Positions 26,701-36,337 are shown, counted from the stretch's first letter. The stretch is DNA of 64,000 nucleotides from Pseudomonas prosekii (GCF_900105155.1 NZ_LT629762.1:2232001-2296000), one strand, 5' to 3'. Program-made: numbers and translations. Notes: generated by a model from the letters alone, not told the origin.

Positions 26701-27684
26701 GTCAAACGCGGCACCTTCGTGATGCCAACGCTGATCGAACTGGAAAGCTTCGATGAGCTACAACGCGAGATCTTCGGTCCAGTGCTGCACGTGGTTCGTT
26801 ACAAGCGCAAAGACCTCGACCAGTTGATCGGCCAGATCAACGCTTCCGGCTACGGCCTGACGCTGGGCGTGCACACGCGCATCGACGAGACCATCGCCAA
26901 GGTGATCGATAACGTCAACGCCGGTAACGTTTATGTGAACCGCAACATCGTCGGCGCAGTGGTTGGCGTGCAACCGTTCGGCGGCGAAGGTTTGTCGGGC
27001 ACGGGGCCTAAGGCTGGCGGCCCGCTGTACCTGTACCGTCTGTTGTCGACACGTCCTACCGATGCCATCGAACAATCCTTCGCTCGCGGCGACGCTATCG
27101 TTGCCCCGGACGTGCGTTTGCGCGATGCCATGAGTAAGCCGCTGACCGCCCTGCAAGCCTGGGCCGACAGCCAGAAACTGGCGGAACTGAGCGCGTTGTG
27201 CGTGCAGTTTGCGGCGCAATCGCAGAGCGGCATTACCCGTGTGCTCGCCGGCCCGACTGGCGAACGCAACAGCTACGCGATCCTGCCGCGCGAACACGTG
27301 TTGTGCCTGGCAGAAGTCGAAGGCGATTTGCTCACGCAACTGGCGGCAGTATTGGCTGTAGGCGGTTCGGCGGTATGGCCGGAAGCTGACTTGACCAAGG
27401 CATTGTTCGCACGTCTGCCGAAGGAAGTTCAGGCGCGGATCAAGCTGGTTTCCGACTGGAGCAAGGACGAAGTGGTGTTTGATGCGGTCCTGCATCACGG
27501 CCATTCCGACCAATTGCGCGCGGCGTGCCAGCAAGTGGCCAAACGTGCCGGGTCGATTGTCGGGGTTCACGGCTTGTCGCAAGGCGAAACCAACATCGCG
27601 CTGGAACGCCTGGTGATTGAGCGGGCTTTGAGTGTTAACACTGCTGCGGCGGGTGGTAACGCGAGCTTGATGACTATCGGCTAA
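23734..27684 (+). CDS. putA: Trifunctional proline catabolism enzyme and repressor PutA
   Basis: From ATG 23734 (GAGGA upstream) this is a 1316-residue protein. The first 47 residues form a ribbon-helix-helix DNA-binding domain (TTTLGVKLDDPTRERLKAAA). The FAD-dependent proline dehydrogenase barrel spans about 250-600. The glutamate-semialdehyde dehydrogenase domain spans about 640-1120, with catalytic Cys at residue 914 in SAGQRCSALRVL. A C-terminal domain found in long PutAs follows. It converts proline to glutamate at the membrane and represses the put genes when proline is scarce. The longer frame from 23698 lacks a ribosome site. The divergent putP and five GTTGCA sites support autoregulation. 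Confidence 0.97.
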   Translation: MATTTLGVKLDDPTRERLKAAATSIDRTPHWLIKQAIFNYLEKLEGGATLTELSGLTKDADDAVDAPTDHAHQCFLEFAESILPQSVLRASITSAYRRPEPEVVPMLIEQARLPAAMAEATNKLASSIADKLRNQKSAGGRAGIVQGLLQEFSLSSQEGVALMCLAEALLRIPDKGTRDALIRDKISTGNWHPHLGNSPSLFVNAATWGLLLTGKLVATHNETGLTSSLSRIIGKSGEPMIRKGVDMAMRLMGEQFVTGETIAEALANASKFESKGFRYSYDMLGEAALTEHDAQKYLASYEQAIHSIGKASHGRGIYEGPGISIKLSALHPRYSRAQYERVMEELYPRLLSLTLLAKQYDIGLNIDAEEADRLELSLDLLERLCFEPQLTGWNGIGFVIQAYQKRCPYVIDYVIDLARRSRHRLMIRLVKGAYWDSEIKRAQVEGLEGYPVYTRKVYTDVSYIACARKLLSVPEVIYPQFATHNAHTLSAIYHIAGQNYYPGQYEFQCLHGMGEPLYEQVVGKVSEGKLNRPCRVYAPVGTHETLLAYLVRRLLENGANTSFVNQIADQSISIQALVADPVASIEQMATVEGGFGLPHPRIPLPRDLYGAERANSSGIDMANEHRLASLSCALLATAHNNWKAAPMLGCVSSTETPAPVLNPSDLRDVVGHVQEATVEDVDNAIQCALNAAPIWQATPPAERAAILERAADLMEGEIQPLMGLLAREAGKTFANAIAEVREAVDFLRYYAVQARNDFSNDAHRPLGPVVCISPWNFPLAIFSGQVAAALAAGNPVLAKPAEQTPLVAAQAVRLLLEAGIPEGVLQLLPGRGETVGARLVGDDRVKGVMFTGSTEVARLLQRNVAGRLDAQGRPIPLIAETGGQNAMIVDSSALTEQVVIDVVSSAFDSAGQRCSALRVLCLQEDSADRVIEMLKGAMAECRLGNPERLSVDIGPVIDAEAKAGIEKHIQGMRDKGRNVYQVAIADGEEVKRGTFVMPTLIELESFDELQREIFGPVLHVVRYKRKDLDQLIGQINASGYGLTLGVHTRIDETIAKVIDNVNAGNVYVNRNIVGAVVGVQPFGGEGLSGTGPKAGGPLYLYRLLSTRPTDAIEQSFARGDAIVAPDVRLRDAMSKPLTALQAWADSQKLAELSALCVQFAAQSQSGITRVLAGPTGERNSYAILPREHVLCLAEVEGDLLTQLAAVLAVGGSAVWPEADLTKALFARLPKEVQARIKLVSDWSKDEVVFDAVLHHGHSDQLRAACQQVAKRAGSIVGVHGLSQGETNIALERLVIERALSVNTAAAGGNASLMTIG

Positions 27685-27699
27685 ACCCTGGTAAACCCT

Positions 27700-27788
27700 T
27701 GTGGGAGCGAGCTTGCTCGCGATGACGGCAGCACATCCGACACAGATGTGACTGACACACCGCCATCGCGAGCAAGCTCGCTCCCACA
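27700..27788. repeat. REPIN after putA
   Basis: TGTGGGAGCGAGCTTGCTCGCGATG is mirrored by CATCGCGAGCAAGCTCGCTCCCACA in perfect inverse form, with about 39 bases between. It lies between putA and the acyl-CoA dehydrogenase gene; no other terminator was seen for putA. Confidence 0.9.
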
Positions 27789-27908
27789 TTTGTTTTGTGG
27801 CGCCTGCTAAGTCGTCGCGCGGCTCCACCATCACGCTTATCAATCATCCTGTTCAGCCCTCCCCGCGCGTGCCTAGACTCGGTCCATTCCCAAAAAAGGT
27901 AGGCCGAC

Positions 27909-29711
27909 ATGTCCGAGACGTTGCTCAGTTCCCGCAATCTGGCTTTCGAGCTGTATGAAGTCCTCGATGCCGAGGGCCTGACCCAGCGTGAGCGGTTCGC
28001 CGAGCACAATCGCGAAACGTTCGATGCCGCCATCAGCACCGCGCGCAGCATCGCCGAGAAGTTCTTCGCCCCGCACAACCGCAAGAATGACGAAAACGAG
28101 CCGCGCTACGAGAACGGTGAAGCGATCCTCATTCCGGAAGTGAAACCTGCCGTGGATGCCTTCCTGGAAGCCGGTTTCCTCAACGCTGCGCGTAGCTTCG
28201 ATGCCGGCGGCATGCAACTTCCGACCTTGCTCTCGCAAGCGTGCTTCGCGCACTTTCAATCAGCCAACGCGGCGTCCACCTCCTACCCCTTCCTGACCAT
28301 GGGCGCGGCCAACCTGATCGAAAGTTTCGGCACCGAGGAGCAAAAGCAGCGCTTCCTGCAACCGATGATCGACGGGCGATTCTTCGGCACCATGGCGCTG
28401 ACCGAACCGCACGCCGGCTCATCGTTGTCGGATATTCGTACACGCGCCGAGCCAGCGTCTGACGGCAGTTATCGACTCAAGGGCAACAAGATCTTCATCT
28501 CCGGCGGCGACCATCCGCTCTCGGAAAACATCGTGCACATGGTGCTGGCCAAATTGCCGGACGCGCCGGCCGGGGTGAAGGGCATTTCGCTGTTTATCGT
28601 GCCCAAGTTTCTGGTCAACGATGACGGCAGCCTCGGCCAACGCAACGACGTGTTGCTGGCCGGCCTGTTTCACAAGATGGGCTGGCGCGGGACCACGTCT
28701 ACCGCGCTGAACTTCGGCGATAACGGCGAGTGCGTCGGTTATCTGGTCGGCAAGCCGCACCACGGTTTGAGCTACATGTTCCAGATGATGAACGAGGCGC
28801 GGATCGGCGTCGGCATGGGCGCGGTGATGCTCGGTTACGCCGGTTACCTGTACTCGCTGGACTACGCGCGCGAACGCCCACAGGGTCGGGTGCCGGACAG
28901 CAAAGACCCGAATACCGCGCCGGTGGCGATCATTCAGCACGCCGACGTCAAGCGCATGCTGCTTACGCAAAAGGCCTACGTCGAAGGCTCGTTCGACTTG
29001 GGCCTGTACGCGGCGCGGTTGTTTGATGACACCACCACACTGGAAACCGCAGAGGCGCGCAAACAGGCGCATGAACTGCTGGATTTGCTCACGCCGATCG
29101 TCAAATCCTGGCCGTCGGAGTTTTGCCTGAAGGCCAACGAACTGGCGATCCAGATTCTCGGCGGCCACGGTTACACCCGCGAATACCCGGTGGAGCAGTA
29201 TTACCGCGACAACCGGCTGAACCCGATTCACGAAGGCACCCACGGCATTCAGTCGCTGGACTTGCTGGGGCGTAAATTGGCGCAGAACGGCGGCGCCGGA
29301 CTCAAGCAACTGATCCGCCTGATCGCCAATACCGCCGAGCGTGCGCAGGCGTATGAATCGTTGACCGCGCTGCGTGAGCCGCTGGAAAAACTGGTCGCGC
29401 GCCTGCAAACGGTGACCATCGGTTTGCTGACCGATCTGGGCCAGGGCAAGGTCAATACCAGCCTGGCGAATTCGGCGCTGTACTTGAAAGTGTTCGGGCA
29501 CACGGTGATTGGCTGGCGTTGGCTGGAACAGGCGATCCGCGCCGAGGAAGGATTGGCCAAATGCAATGCGGCGGATGTCAGCTTCTATAAAGGCAAGCTG
29601 CAAGCGGCGCGCTATTTCCTGACATGGGAAGTACCGGGTTGCCACCACGAACTGGCGATTCTCGAGGCGCGCGATGATGTGTGCCTGGGAATGCAGGATG
29701 AGTGGTTTTGA
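27909..29711 (+). CDS. Acyl-CoA dehydrogenase with C-terminal extension
   Basis: The 600-residue flavoprotein has the long N-terminal helical part, the signature FGTMALTEPHAGSSLSDI, and a C-terminal domain (about 470-600) typical of the FadE/DmdC-like long acyl-CoA dehydrogenases. It would oxidise an acyl-CoA to the 2-enoyl-CoA, passing electrons to ETF; chain length or substrate cannot be read from sequence. By position it corresponds to PA5020. It stands alone, with a REPIN upstream and repeats downstream. Confidence 0.9.
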   Translation: MSETLLSSRNLAFELYEVLDAEGLTQRERFAEHNRETFDAAISTARSIAEKFFAPHNRKNDENEPRYENGEAILIPEVKPAVDAFLEAGFLNAARSFDAGGMQLPTLLSQACFAHFQSANAASTSYPFLTMGAANLIESFGTEEQKQRFLQPMIDGRFFGTMALTEPHAGSSLSDIRTRAEPASDGSYRLKGNKIFISGGDHPLSENIVHMVLAKLPDAPAGVKGISLFIVPKFLVNDDGSLGQRNDVLLAGLFHKMGWRGTTSTALNFGDNGECVGYLVGKPHHGLSYMFQMMNEARIGVGMGAVMLGYAGYLYSLDYARERPQGRVPDSKDPNTAPVAIIQHADVKRMLLTQKAYVEGSFDLGLYAARLFDDTTTLETAEARKQAHELLDLLTPIVKSWPSEFCLKANELAIQILGGHGYTREYPVEQYYRDNRLNPIHEGTHGIQSLDLLGRKLAQNGGAGLKQLIRLIANTAERAQAYESLTALREPLEKLVARLQTVTIGLLTDLGQGKVNTSLANSALYLKVFGHTVIGWRWLEQAIRAEEGLAKCNAADVSFYKGKLQAARYFLTWEVPGCHHELAILEARDDVCLGMQDEWF

Positions 29712-29743
29712 CCTTCAGAAATGTCGTCTGCCTTGAAAACCAA

Positions 29744-30018
29744 CCCCTCACCCCAGCCCTCTCCCCAAAGGGGAGAGGGGGAAAGGGAGCCGATCTTCAT
29801 GGTTTTCAAAGCCTGAGTTCGACTCGATGTTTCAGGTCGATGTAACCCGAAAGAACAACCCGGTCAGCCCCCTCTCCCCAGTGGGGAGAGGGGAAAGGGA
29901 GCCGATCTTCATGGTTTTCAAAGCCTGAGTTCGACTCGATATTCCAGGTCGATGTAACCCGAAAGAACAACTCGGTCAGTCCCCTCGCCCCTCGGGGAGA
30001 GGGCTAGGGTGAGGGGGC
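29744..30018. repeat. Three-copy repeat array, left flank of the chemoreceptor block
   Basis: Three copies of a CCCCTC...GGGGAGAGGG core start near 29744, 29868 and 29981. They are linked by conserved sequence (GAGCCGATCTTCATGGTTTTC, GAGTTCGACTCGAT, CAGGTCGATGTAACCCGAA). Core and linkers belong to the same family as the 13-copy array at 34558-36205 and lie in the same orientation. The region between acyl-CoA dehydrogenase and the chemoreceptor holds nothing else recognisable. Confidence 0.85.
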
Positions 30019-30043
30019 AGTCGTTACTGACACACCACAAACC

Positions 30044-31996
30044 TCACTTCAACCGAAACCCGCCCATCTGTCGCGCGAGGTCATCGGCCAATCGCTGCAA
30101 CGTCTGACAGTCTTCACGACACGCTCTCACCTCCCCGGCCGTCGCTCGCGCCAGATCGGAAATCCCTTGCACGTTGCGGTTGATCTCTTCGGTCACCGCC
30201 GACTGTTCTTCGGTGGCGGTCGCCACTTGGTGGTTCATGTCGCTGATACGCTCGATCTGCCCGGTAATCGCCGTCAACGAAATGCCGGTGCGCTGGCTCG
30301 ATTCAACACCGGTGCCGGTTGCAGCCTGGCCCGAATGCATTGAGGAAACAGCATTCTCCGCGCCCTGCTTGAGGCTGCCGATCATCTGCTGAATCTCATC
30401 GGTCGACGACTGCGTGCGCCGCGCCAACGTCCGCACTTCATCCGCCACCACCGCAAACCCACGGCCCATGTCGCCGGCCCGCGCCGCTTCGATGGCCGCG
30501 TTCAGCGCCAGCAAGTTGGTCTGCTCAGAGATGCCGCGAATCACCGCCAACACTTGATCGATCGACGCCACCTGCTGCGCCAACTCACCCACCGCCGTCG
30601 CCGCAACGCCGATTTCGTCGGACATGCTTTCAATGTGGCGGATCGAACCGCCAACCACTTCGCGCGCCTGCATCGCTTCATCGCGCGCGGTTTGCGAGGC
30701 GACGGCAGCGCTGCCGGCGTTCTGCGCGATTTCCTGCACAGTCAGGCCCATTTCGTGAACGGCGGTGGCGACCATTTCGGTCATTTCCTGCTGACGCCCG
30801 GAGCGCTCGGCAGTGTTATCCACCACTTTCGACACCTGGCCGACGGCGGTGCGCAATTGTTCGCTGGTGGCGAGGACTTCGCCGATCATGCCGCGCTGAC
30901 TGTCGAGGAAGCGGTTGAAGCCGCGCGCGAGGTCGCCCAGCTCATCGGCGCGACTGGAATCTAACCTGTGGGTCAAATCTCCACCACCGCTACCGATTGC
31001 TACCAGCGCCGCTGTTACCTGGCGGATCGGCCGCACCAAACCACGGGCCAGCAACACCACCAGCAACAGACACACCAGCGCCACCGCGAGGCCAATCGCG
31101 CTGCTCATCCACATGGCGCGGCGTGCTTCGGCGTAAATCTGCGACTGTGGCACTTCTGCCACAAGGGTCCAGCCGAGGTCGCGCAGCGGCAGGCTGAGCG
31201 CCAGGAAATCTTCGCCATCGCGGGTAAAACTGCTGCTGGTGGCAGATGCTTTTGAGGTAGCGGGATGACCCATCAAAGAGGCTGCCGCTGGGGCGCCAAT
31301 CTGTTCTGCCAGAGAACGCTTGCCGCTGAATTGCGCCTCCGGGTGAACCTGGATCAAACCGTCGGAACGCACCAGATAGACTTTGCCGCGCTCACCGAAG
31401 CTGAAATTGTGGATCAGCTCCGACAGCTCTTTCATGCTCAAACCGAGCCCGGCAACGCCCACGACTTTGCCGGCCTGCTCGACTTTGAGGTCGATGAACA
31501 GCGCCAATTCTCCGGTCGCGATGTCGGTATCAATATTGAGGGTGCGCGGCTGGTTGCTGTCGAGGAACGTATAGAACCAGGCGTCTTTGGGGTTGGATCG
31601 GCTCAGCGTGCGGTCCAGGCCTTTTTCCGTGAAGTAATGGTTGGACGCGGTGCCGATGATCAGCGCGGTAAACGCCTTGTGCTCGGCGCGAATGCTTTCC
31701 AGGTACTTCACGAAGGTGTCGGTCTGGGCACTGTTTTCGCCCTCGGCCAACCAGTCGCGCACCATGCTGTTGCTGGCGATGTCCTTGGCGGCGGTGAGGG
31801 GCTGAACGAGGATGCGCTCGATGTCGTTGCGCATCGCTTCGATGCTTGAAGGCAGCGCTTGCTCGACCAGATAACTCTGGGCGAGGCGGTTGACCACGAG
31901 GGTATAAACGCCAATCACGATCAGAATACTGACCAGCAGGGCGGTGCCCATCCCCAAGATCAACTGCCACTGAATGCTGCGTCGCCAGAACTGCAT
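30044..31996 (-). CDS. Methyl-accepting chemotaxis protein with dCache-type sensor
   Basis: From ATG 31996 (GGGGGTG just upstream) the 650-residue receptor has a membrane helix near 11-35, a periplasmic double-Cache-like region (about 36-300), a second helix near 305-330, a HAMP domain and a cytoplasmic signalling domain. The hairpin tip is [18 protein letters not shown]. It detects a small ligand and controls CheA/flagellar rotation. The ligand is unknown. Frame upstream to 32068 is open but lacks a ribosome site. It lies 3' of the ZapA-like gene on the same strand. Confidence 0.92.
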   Translation of the reverse strand: MQFWRRSIQWQLILGMGTALLVSILIVIGVYTLVVNRLAQSYLVEQALPSSIEAMRNDIERILVQPLTAAKDIASNSMVRDWLAEGENSAQTDTFVKYLESIRAEHKAFTALIIGTASNHYFTEKGLDRTLSRSNPKDAWFYTFLDSNQPRTLNIDTDIATGELALFIDLKVEQAGKVVGVAGLGLSMKELSELIHNFSFGERGKVYLVRSDGLIQVHPEAQFSGKRSLAEQIGAPAAASLMGHPATSKASATSSSFTRDGEDFLALSLPLRDLGWTLVAEVPQSQIYAEARRAMWMSSAIGLAVALVCLLLVVLLARGLVRPIRQVTAALVAIGSGGGDLTHRLDSSRADELGDLARGFNRFLDSQRGMIGEVLATSEQLRTAVGQVSKVVDNTAERSGRQQEMTEMVATAVHEMGLTVQEIAQNAGSAAVASQTARDEAMQAREVVGGSIRHIESMSDEIGVAATAVGELAQQVASIDQVLAVIRGISEQTNLLALNAAIEAARAGDMGRGFAVVADEVRTLARRTQSSTDEIQQMIGSLKQGAENAVSSMHSGQAATGTGVESSQRTGISLTAITGQIERISDMNHQVATATEEQSAVTEEINRNVQGISDLARATAGEVRACREDCQTLQRLADDLARQMGGFRLK

Positions 31997-32097
31997 GGAA
32001 CACCCCCAAAGAATAAGTGGCTGAAACACTGCAACAGCCGTGCCGATTGTATACAACCCAAACGACAATTTTATTCTTTGGTTGTGCTCAACACCGA

Positions 32098-32400
32098 TCA
32101 GGCCTGATTGATCGTCTTGGAGATCACTTCAACCGTGGCGCTGACTTGCTCTTGGTAACGGTCGAGTTCGAGTTGGTGCTGCTTTTTCATTTCGATCTGC
32201 TGCGAGCACAGGTTCATCGCAGCCAGCACCAGCAAGCGATCACCGATCAGCGTCGGGTATTTGCGCTTGGTGTCGGCTAACGCGGCTTTCAACATCAGTG
32301 CGGCGTCCAGCAGGGTTTGCTCTTCCCCGGCCGGTGCCTTGATCGAGTAGTCCTCCCCCAGGATCGAGACGACTTTCACCCCTGCGGCGCCCTGGTTCAT
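32098..32400 (-). CDS. ZapA-like cell division protein (divergent paralogue)
   Basis: The 100-residue protein has the ZapA layout: a short N-terminal beta region ([16 protein letters not shown]) and a C-terminal coiled coil ([20 protein letters not shown]). ZapA binds and bundles FtsZ filaments. It overlaps the upstream ZapB-like gene by four bases. The usual downstream partners of Pseudomonas zapA, the 6S RNA gene ssrS and the 5-formyl-THF cyclo-ligase gene, are absent here. The sequence also differs from the ZapA I remember for PA5227, so this may be a second paralogue. Confidence 0.75.
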   Translation of the reverse strand: MNQGAAGVKVVSILGEDYSIKAPAGEEQTLLDAALMLKAALADTKRKYPTLIGDRLLVLAAMNLCSQQIEMKKQHQLELDRYQEQVSATVEVISKTINQA

Positions 32401-32627
32401 GCGCTGACAGGGCCGGCGCTGACGCGCTCAACCAAGGCCTGGATACGCGCGGCGGTCGCGCCTTGTTTCTCTTCCTGTTCCATCAGGCTCAGTTGCAGGC
32501 TTTCGTTTTCATCCTTGGCCTGGGCCAGTTCTGCGCTCAGGGTCTGGTTGGTGCCGAGCAGGCTCTGGTTCTGTTGCACCAGGTCGCTGACCAGTTGTTC
32601 CAATTGACTTAGGGATGCTTCCAACAT
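32397..32627 (-). CDS. TIGR02449/ZapB-like small coiled-coil protein
   Basis: From ATG 32627 this is a 76-residue, almost entirely coiled-coil protein (LSQLEQLVSDLVQQNQSL...). Its family is normally encoded just ahead of zapA in gammaproteobacteria and is related in shape to ZapB. The stop overlaps the start of the ZapA-like gene (ATGA). The open frame continues upstream to 32705 without a ribosome site, so I use the internal start. Confidence 0.78.
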   Translation of the reverse strand: MLEASLSQLEQLVSDLVQQNQSLLGTNQTLSAELAQAKDENESLQLSLMEQEEKQGATAARIQALVERVSAGPVSA

Positions 32628-32820
32628 TTTGATTTTCCAAGCTTTTTCAAAGGGCGCGTACGATAAAGAAAAGTCACCACGGATGCCAGGGTTATTGGGC
32701 CGCAAGGCCTTGATTTCACTGGCGGGCGACCTTCCTCGCGAGTTTTAAAGACTGTGATTGGCGGATCTGGTTCCTGCACTTCGTCGCCGCGCCGCATGTG
32801 CGACAAATACGCACAGGGGC

Positions 32821-32847
32821 TCAAGACTTTAGTCACAGAACCGATAA
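32821..32847 (+). promoter_or_regulatory. Sigma-28 (FliA) promoter for the downstream chemoreceptor
   Basis: TCAAGACT, an 11-base spacer and ACCGATAA match the FliA consensus (TAAAGTTT-N11-GCCGATAA) with exact spacing. It ends 55 bases ahead of the chemoreceptor start at 32903. Chemoreceptor genes are classic FliA targets. Confidence 0.72.
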
Positions 32848-32902
32848 GTCATGCATACAGCAGTCTTAGCCCGCACGGATGCGCTTTCCCCCGGTAACCC
32901 CC

Positions 32903-34528
32903 ATGTCCCTTCGTAATATGAATATCGCGCCGCGCGCGTTCCTCGGCTTCGCCCTGATTGGCGGCCTGATGCTGATTCTCGGTGTGTTCGCCCTCAATCA
33001 GATGAGCAAGATTCGCGCGGCCGGTGAAGACATCGCCAACGCCAGCGTGCCGAGCATCAAAAGCCTCGACGAATTCACTCAGCTGACCCTGCGCCTGCGG
33101 GTGTTGTCGTACCGTTTGCTGATCAACCGCGAACCCGATGTGCAGCAGAAAACAATGGACCTGTTTGATGCGCGCAATCAGCAAATTCGTGACGCGCAGC
33201 GGGTCTACGAGCCGTTGATCGATGGCGCCGAAGAACGCGCGGCTTACGATCAATACGTGCAGTTGCTGGCGCAGTACCGTCAACTCGAAGACCGGATGAA
33301 AAGCCTGTCGCGCGCCAACCAGGTCGATGACCTGCGCAAAATGCTCAATACCGAATTGCTGACCAATTCGGAAGCGGTGAATAGCGCTTTGGCGAAATTG
33401 CTCGAGATCAACACCCGGCAAATCGCCGAGACCGATCAAGAAGCGACCGATCAGTATTCGTCGTCCTTTAATCTGGTCATCACGTTGCTGCTCATCGCCA
33501 CTGGCCTGACCGTGCTGTTTGCCTGGCTGCTGACTAACAGCATCACCAAGCCAATCGCCAATGCGTTGGGCGCGGCGGAAGAAATCGCCGAAGGCAACCT
33601 GACTCGCCCGATCATCGTCGATGGCGAGGACGAAGCCGGTCGCTTGCTGGCGGCGATGGCGAAGATGCAGGAGAAACTGCGCGACACCCTGCAACGGATC
33701 TCCGGCTCGGCCACGCAATTGGCTTCTGCAGCGGAAGAGCTGAACAGCGTCACCGACGAAAGCGCGCGTGGCCTGACTCAGCAGAACAACGAAATCGAGC
33801 AAGCCGCGACCGCAGTCAATGAAATGACCAGCGCCGTTGAAGAAGTGGCGCGCAACGCAGTGAGCACTTCCGAAGCGTCGAAAAACGCTACGACTTCTGC
33901 TGGCGATGGCCGTGATCTGGTGCAGGAAACCGTCAGCGCCATCGAACGCATGAGCGCTGATGTGCAAAGCACCGCGACGCTGATTGGCGACCTGGCTAAC
34001 GAATCCCGTGACATCGGCAAAGTGCTGGATGTGATTCGCGGTTTGGCTGATCAGACCAATTTGCTCGCGCTGAACGCGGCCATCGAAGCGGCGCGTGCCG
34101 GTGAAGCCGGGCGTGGTTTTGCCGTGGTTGCCGATGAAGTGCGAGCCTTGGCGCATCGCACTCAGCAGTCGACCAGCGAGATTGAACGGATGATCGGCAG
34201 CATTCAGAGCGGCACCGAGCACGCCGTGGATTCGATGCGTAACAGCACCGAACGCGCGGAATCGACGCTGAGCATCGCCCGTGGCGCGGGCTTGTCGCTG
34301 GACACGATCAACACCGCGATTGTCGAAATCAACGAACGCAACCTGGTGATCGCCAGCGCCGCCGAAGAGCAGGCGCAGGTAGCGCGCGAGGTTGACCGCA
34401 ATCTGGTGAACATCCGTGACCTGTCGGTGCAATCGGCGACCGGGGCCAATCAGACCAGCGCGGCGAGCAACGAACTGTCGCGCCTGGCGCTGGACCTGAA
34501 CAACATGGTTGGACGCTTCAGCCTTTGA
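32903..34528 (+). CDS. Methyl-accepting chemotaxis protein with four-helix-bundle sensor
   Basis: From ATG 32903 the 541-residue receptor has a membrane helix near 8-30, an all-helical periplasmic domain of the 4HB type (about 31-188), a second helix near 190-212, a HAMP domain and the signalling domain with the conserved tip [16 protein letters not shown]. The ligand is unknown. A well-spaced FliA promoter lies upstream. ATG 32879 and ATG 32918 are alternative starts; none has a good ribosome site. Confidence 0.92.
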   Translation: MSLRNMNIAPRAFLGFALIGGLMLILGVFALNQMSKIRAAGEDIANASVPSIKSLDEFTQLTLRLRVLSYRLLINREPDVQQKTMDLFDARNQQIRDAQRVYEPLIDGAEERAAYDQYVQLLAQYRQLEDRMKSLSRANQVDDLRKMLNTELLTNSEAVNSALAKLLEINTRQIAETDQEATDQYSSSFNLVITLLLIATGLTVLFAWLLTNSITKPIANALGAAEEIAEGNLTRPIIVDGEDEAGRLLAAMAKMQEKLRDTLQRISGSATQLASAAEELNSVTDESARGLTQQNNEIEQAATAVNEMTSAVEEVARNAVSTSEASKNATTSAGDGRDLVQETVSAIERMSADVQSTATLIGDLANESRDIGKVLDVIRGLADQTNLLALNAAIEAARAGEAGRGFAVVADEVRALAHRTQQSTSEIERMIGSIQSGTEHAVDSMRNSTERAESTLSIARGAGLSLDTINTAIVEINERNLVIASAAEEQAQVAREVDRNLVNIRDLSVQSATGANQTSAASNELSRLALDLNNMVGRFSL

Positions 34529-34557
34529 TCTGAAATGAGCGGTGCGCTCAAGAGCCA

Positions 34558-36205
34558 CCCCTCACCCCAACCCTCTCCCCATGGGGGAGAGGGGGAAAGG
34601 GAGCCGATCTTCGCGGTTTTCGAAGTCTGAGTTCGACTTGAAATCGCAAAACCGCTCCTGAGCTCGATGCAATCTTTCAGGTCGATGTACCTCGAATAAA
34701 CACCTCGGTCAGTCCCCTCGCCCCTTTGGGGAGAGGGGGAAAGGGAGCCGATCTTCGCGCGTTTCGAAATCTGAGTTCGACTCGAAATCGCAAAACCGCT
34801 CCTGAGTTCGATGCAATCTTTCAGGTCGATGTACTTCGAATAACACCTCGGTCAGTCCCCTCGCCCCTTTGGGGAGAGGGCTAGGGTGAGGGGCCGATCC
34901 CAAGCCAAATCGAAATCTCAAAACCACCCCTGAGTTCGCTGCAATCTTTCAGGTCGATGCACCTCGAATAAACACCCCGATCAGTCCCCTCGCCCCTTTG
35001 GGGAGAGGGCTAGGGTGAGGGGGCGATCCCAAGCCGAATCGAAATCTCAAAACCACCCCTGAGTTCGCTGCAATCTTTCAGGTCGATGTACTTCGAATAA
35101 ACCCCTCGGTCAGTCCCCTCGCCCCTTTGGGGAGAGGGCTAGGGTGAGGGGGCGATCCCAAGCCGAATCGAAATCGCAAACCGCCCCTGAGTTCGATGCA
35201 ATCTTTCAGGTCGATGTACCTCGAATAAACACCTCGGTCAGTCCCCTCGCCCCTTTGGGGAGAGGGCTAGGGTGAGGGGGCGATCCCAAGCCGAATCGAA
35301 ATCGCAAACCACCCCTGAGTTCGATGCAATCTTTCAGGTCGATGTACTTCGAACAAACACCTCGGTCAGTCCCCTCGCCCCTTTGGGGAGAGGGCTAGGG
35401 TGAGGGGGCGATCCCAAGCCGAATCGAAATCGCAAAACCGCTCCTGAGTTCGATGCAATCTTTCAGGTCGATGTACTTCGAATAACACCTCGGTCAGTCC
35501 CCTCGCCCCTTTGGGGAGAGGGCTAGGGTGAGGGGCCGATCCCAAGCCAAATCGAAATCTCAAAACCACCCCTGAGTTCGCTGCAATCTTTCAGGTCGAT
35601 GTACTTCGAATAAACCCCTCGGTCAGTCCCCTCGCCCCTTTGGGGAGAGGGCTAGGGTGAGGGGCCGATCCCAAGCCGAATCGAAACCGCAAAACCGCTC
35701 CTGAGTTCGATGCAATCTTTCAGGTCGATGTACCTCGAATAAACACCTCGGTCAGTCCCCTCGCCCCTTTGGGGAGAGGGCTAGGGTGAGGGGCCGATCC
35801 CAAGCCAAATCGAAATCTCAAAACCACCCCTGAGTTCGCTGCAATCTTTCAGGTCGATGCACCTCGAATAAACACCCCGATCAGTCCCCTCGCCCCTTTG
35901 GGGAGAGGGCTAGGGTGAGGGGCCGATCCCAAGCCGAATCGAAATCGCAAATCCACCCCTGAGCTCAATGCAATCTTTCAGGTCGATGCACCTCGAATAA
36001 ACACCCCGTTCAGTCCCCTCGCCCCTTTGGGGAGAGGGGAAAGGGAGCCGATCTTCGCGGTTTTCGAAGTCTGAGTTCGACTCGAAATCGCAAAACCACT
36101 CCTGAGTTCGATGCAATCTTTCAGGTCGATGTACTTCGAACAAACACCTCAATCAGTCCCCTCGCCCCTTTGGGGAGAGGGCTAGGGTGAGGGGCCGATC
36201 CCCAG
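34558..36205. repeat. Tandem array of 13 units, period 128-129 bp
   Basis: Cores CCCCTCGCCCCTTTGGGG start at 34558 (variant), 34714, 34857, 34986, 35115, 35243, 35371, 35499, 35628, 35757, 35886, 36015 and 36158. Nine successive intervals are 128-129 bases, and the longer intervals (156, 143, 143) come from units carrying extra sequence. The linker (CGATCCCAAGCCGAATCG, GAGTTCGATGCAATCTTTC, AGGTCGATGTACCTCGAA) is also conserved, so this is a true tandem array. Block duplications are visible: 34795-34955 and 35435-35595 read the same. It fills the entire 1.8 kb between the chemoreceptor and antiporter genes. ORFs of 67-105 codons inside it are artefacts of the repeats. Confidence 0.95.
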
Positions 36206-36337
36206 CCGACCCCAAACCCAATCACCACACATTCAAAAGCTTTTTGACAGCATCACATTTCAACAGGTTAGAATCGCTGGCACGCAGACTGCATGGTCAG
36301 TTTGTGCCTGTTTTTTCAGCTTTCTGGAGTATTGCCT

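Noticed and set aside
31997..32097. 6S RNA gene downstream of the ZapA-like gene
   Set aside because: Only 101 bases are available before the chemoreceptor start, too short for the roughly 180-base RNA, and nothing resembling its long hairpin is seen.
34709..36152. Short ORFs of 67-105 codons on both strands in the repeat array
   Set aside because: They repeat with the array, carry no ribosome site and arise from the C/G-rich cores.
34558..36205. Regularly spaced repeats that might suggest a CRISPR array
   Set aside because: The sequence between cores is itself conserved from unit to unit, the period is about 128 bases, and no cas gene is nearby. It is a tandem repeat.
36293..36337. ATG 36293 as start of the antiporter gene
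   Set aside because: It has no ribosome site. TTG 36338 has GGAG at correct distance and matches the family N terminus.
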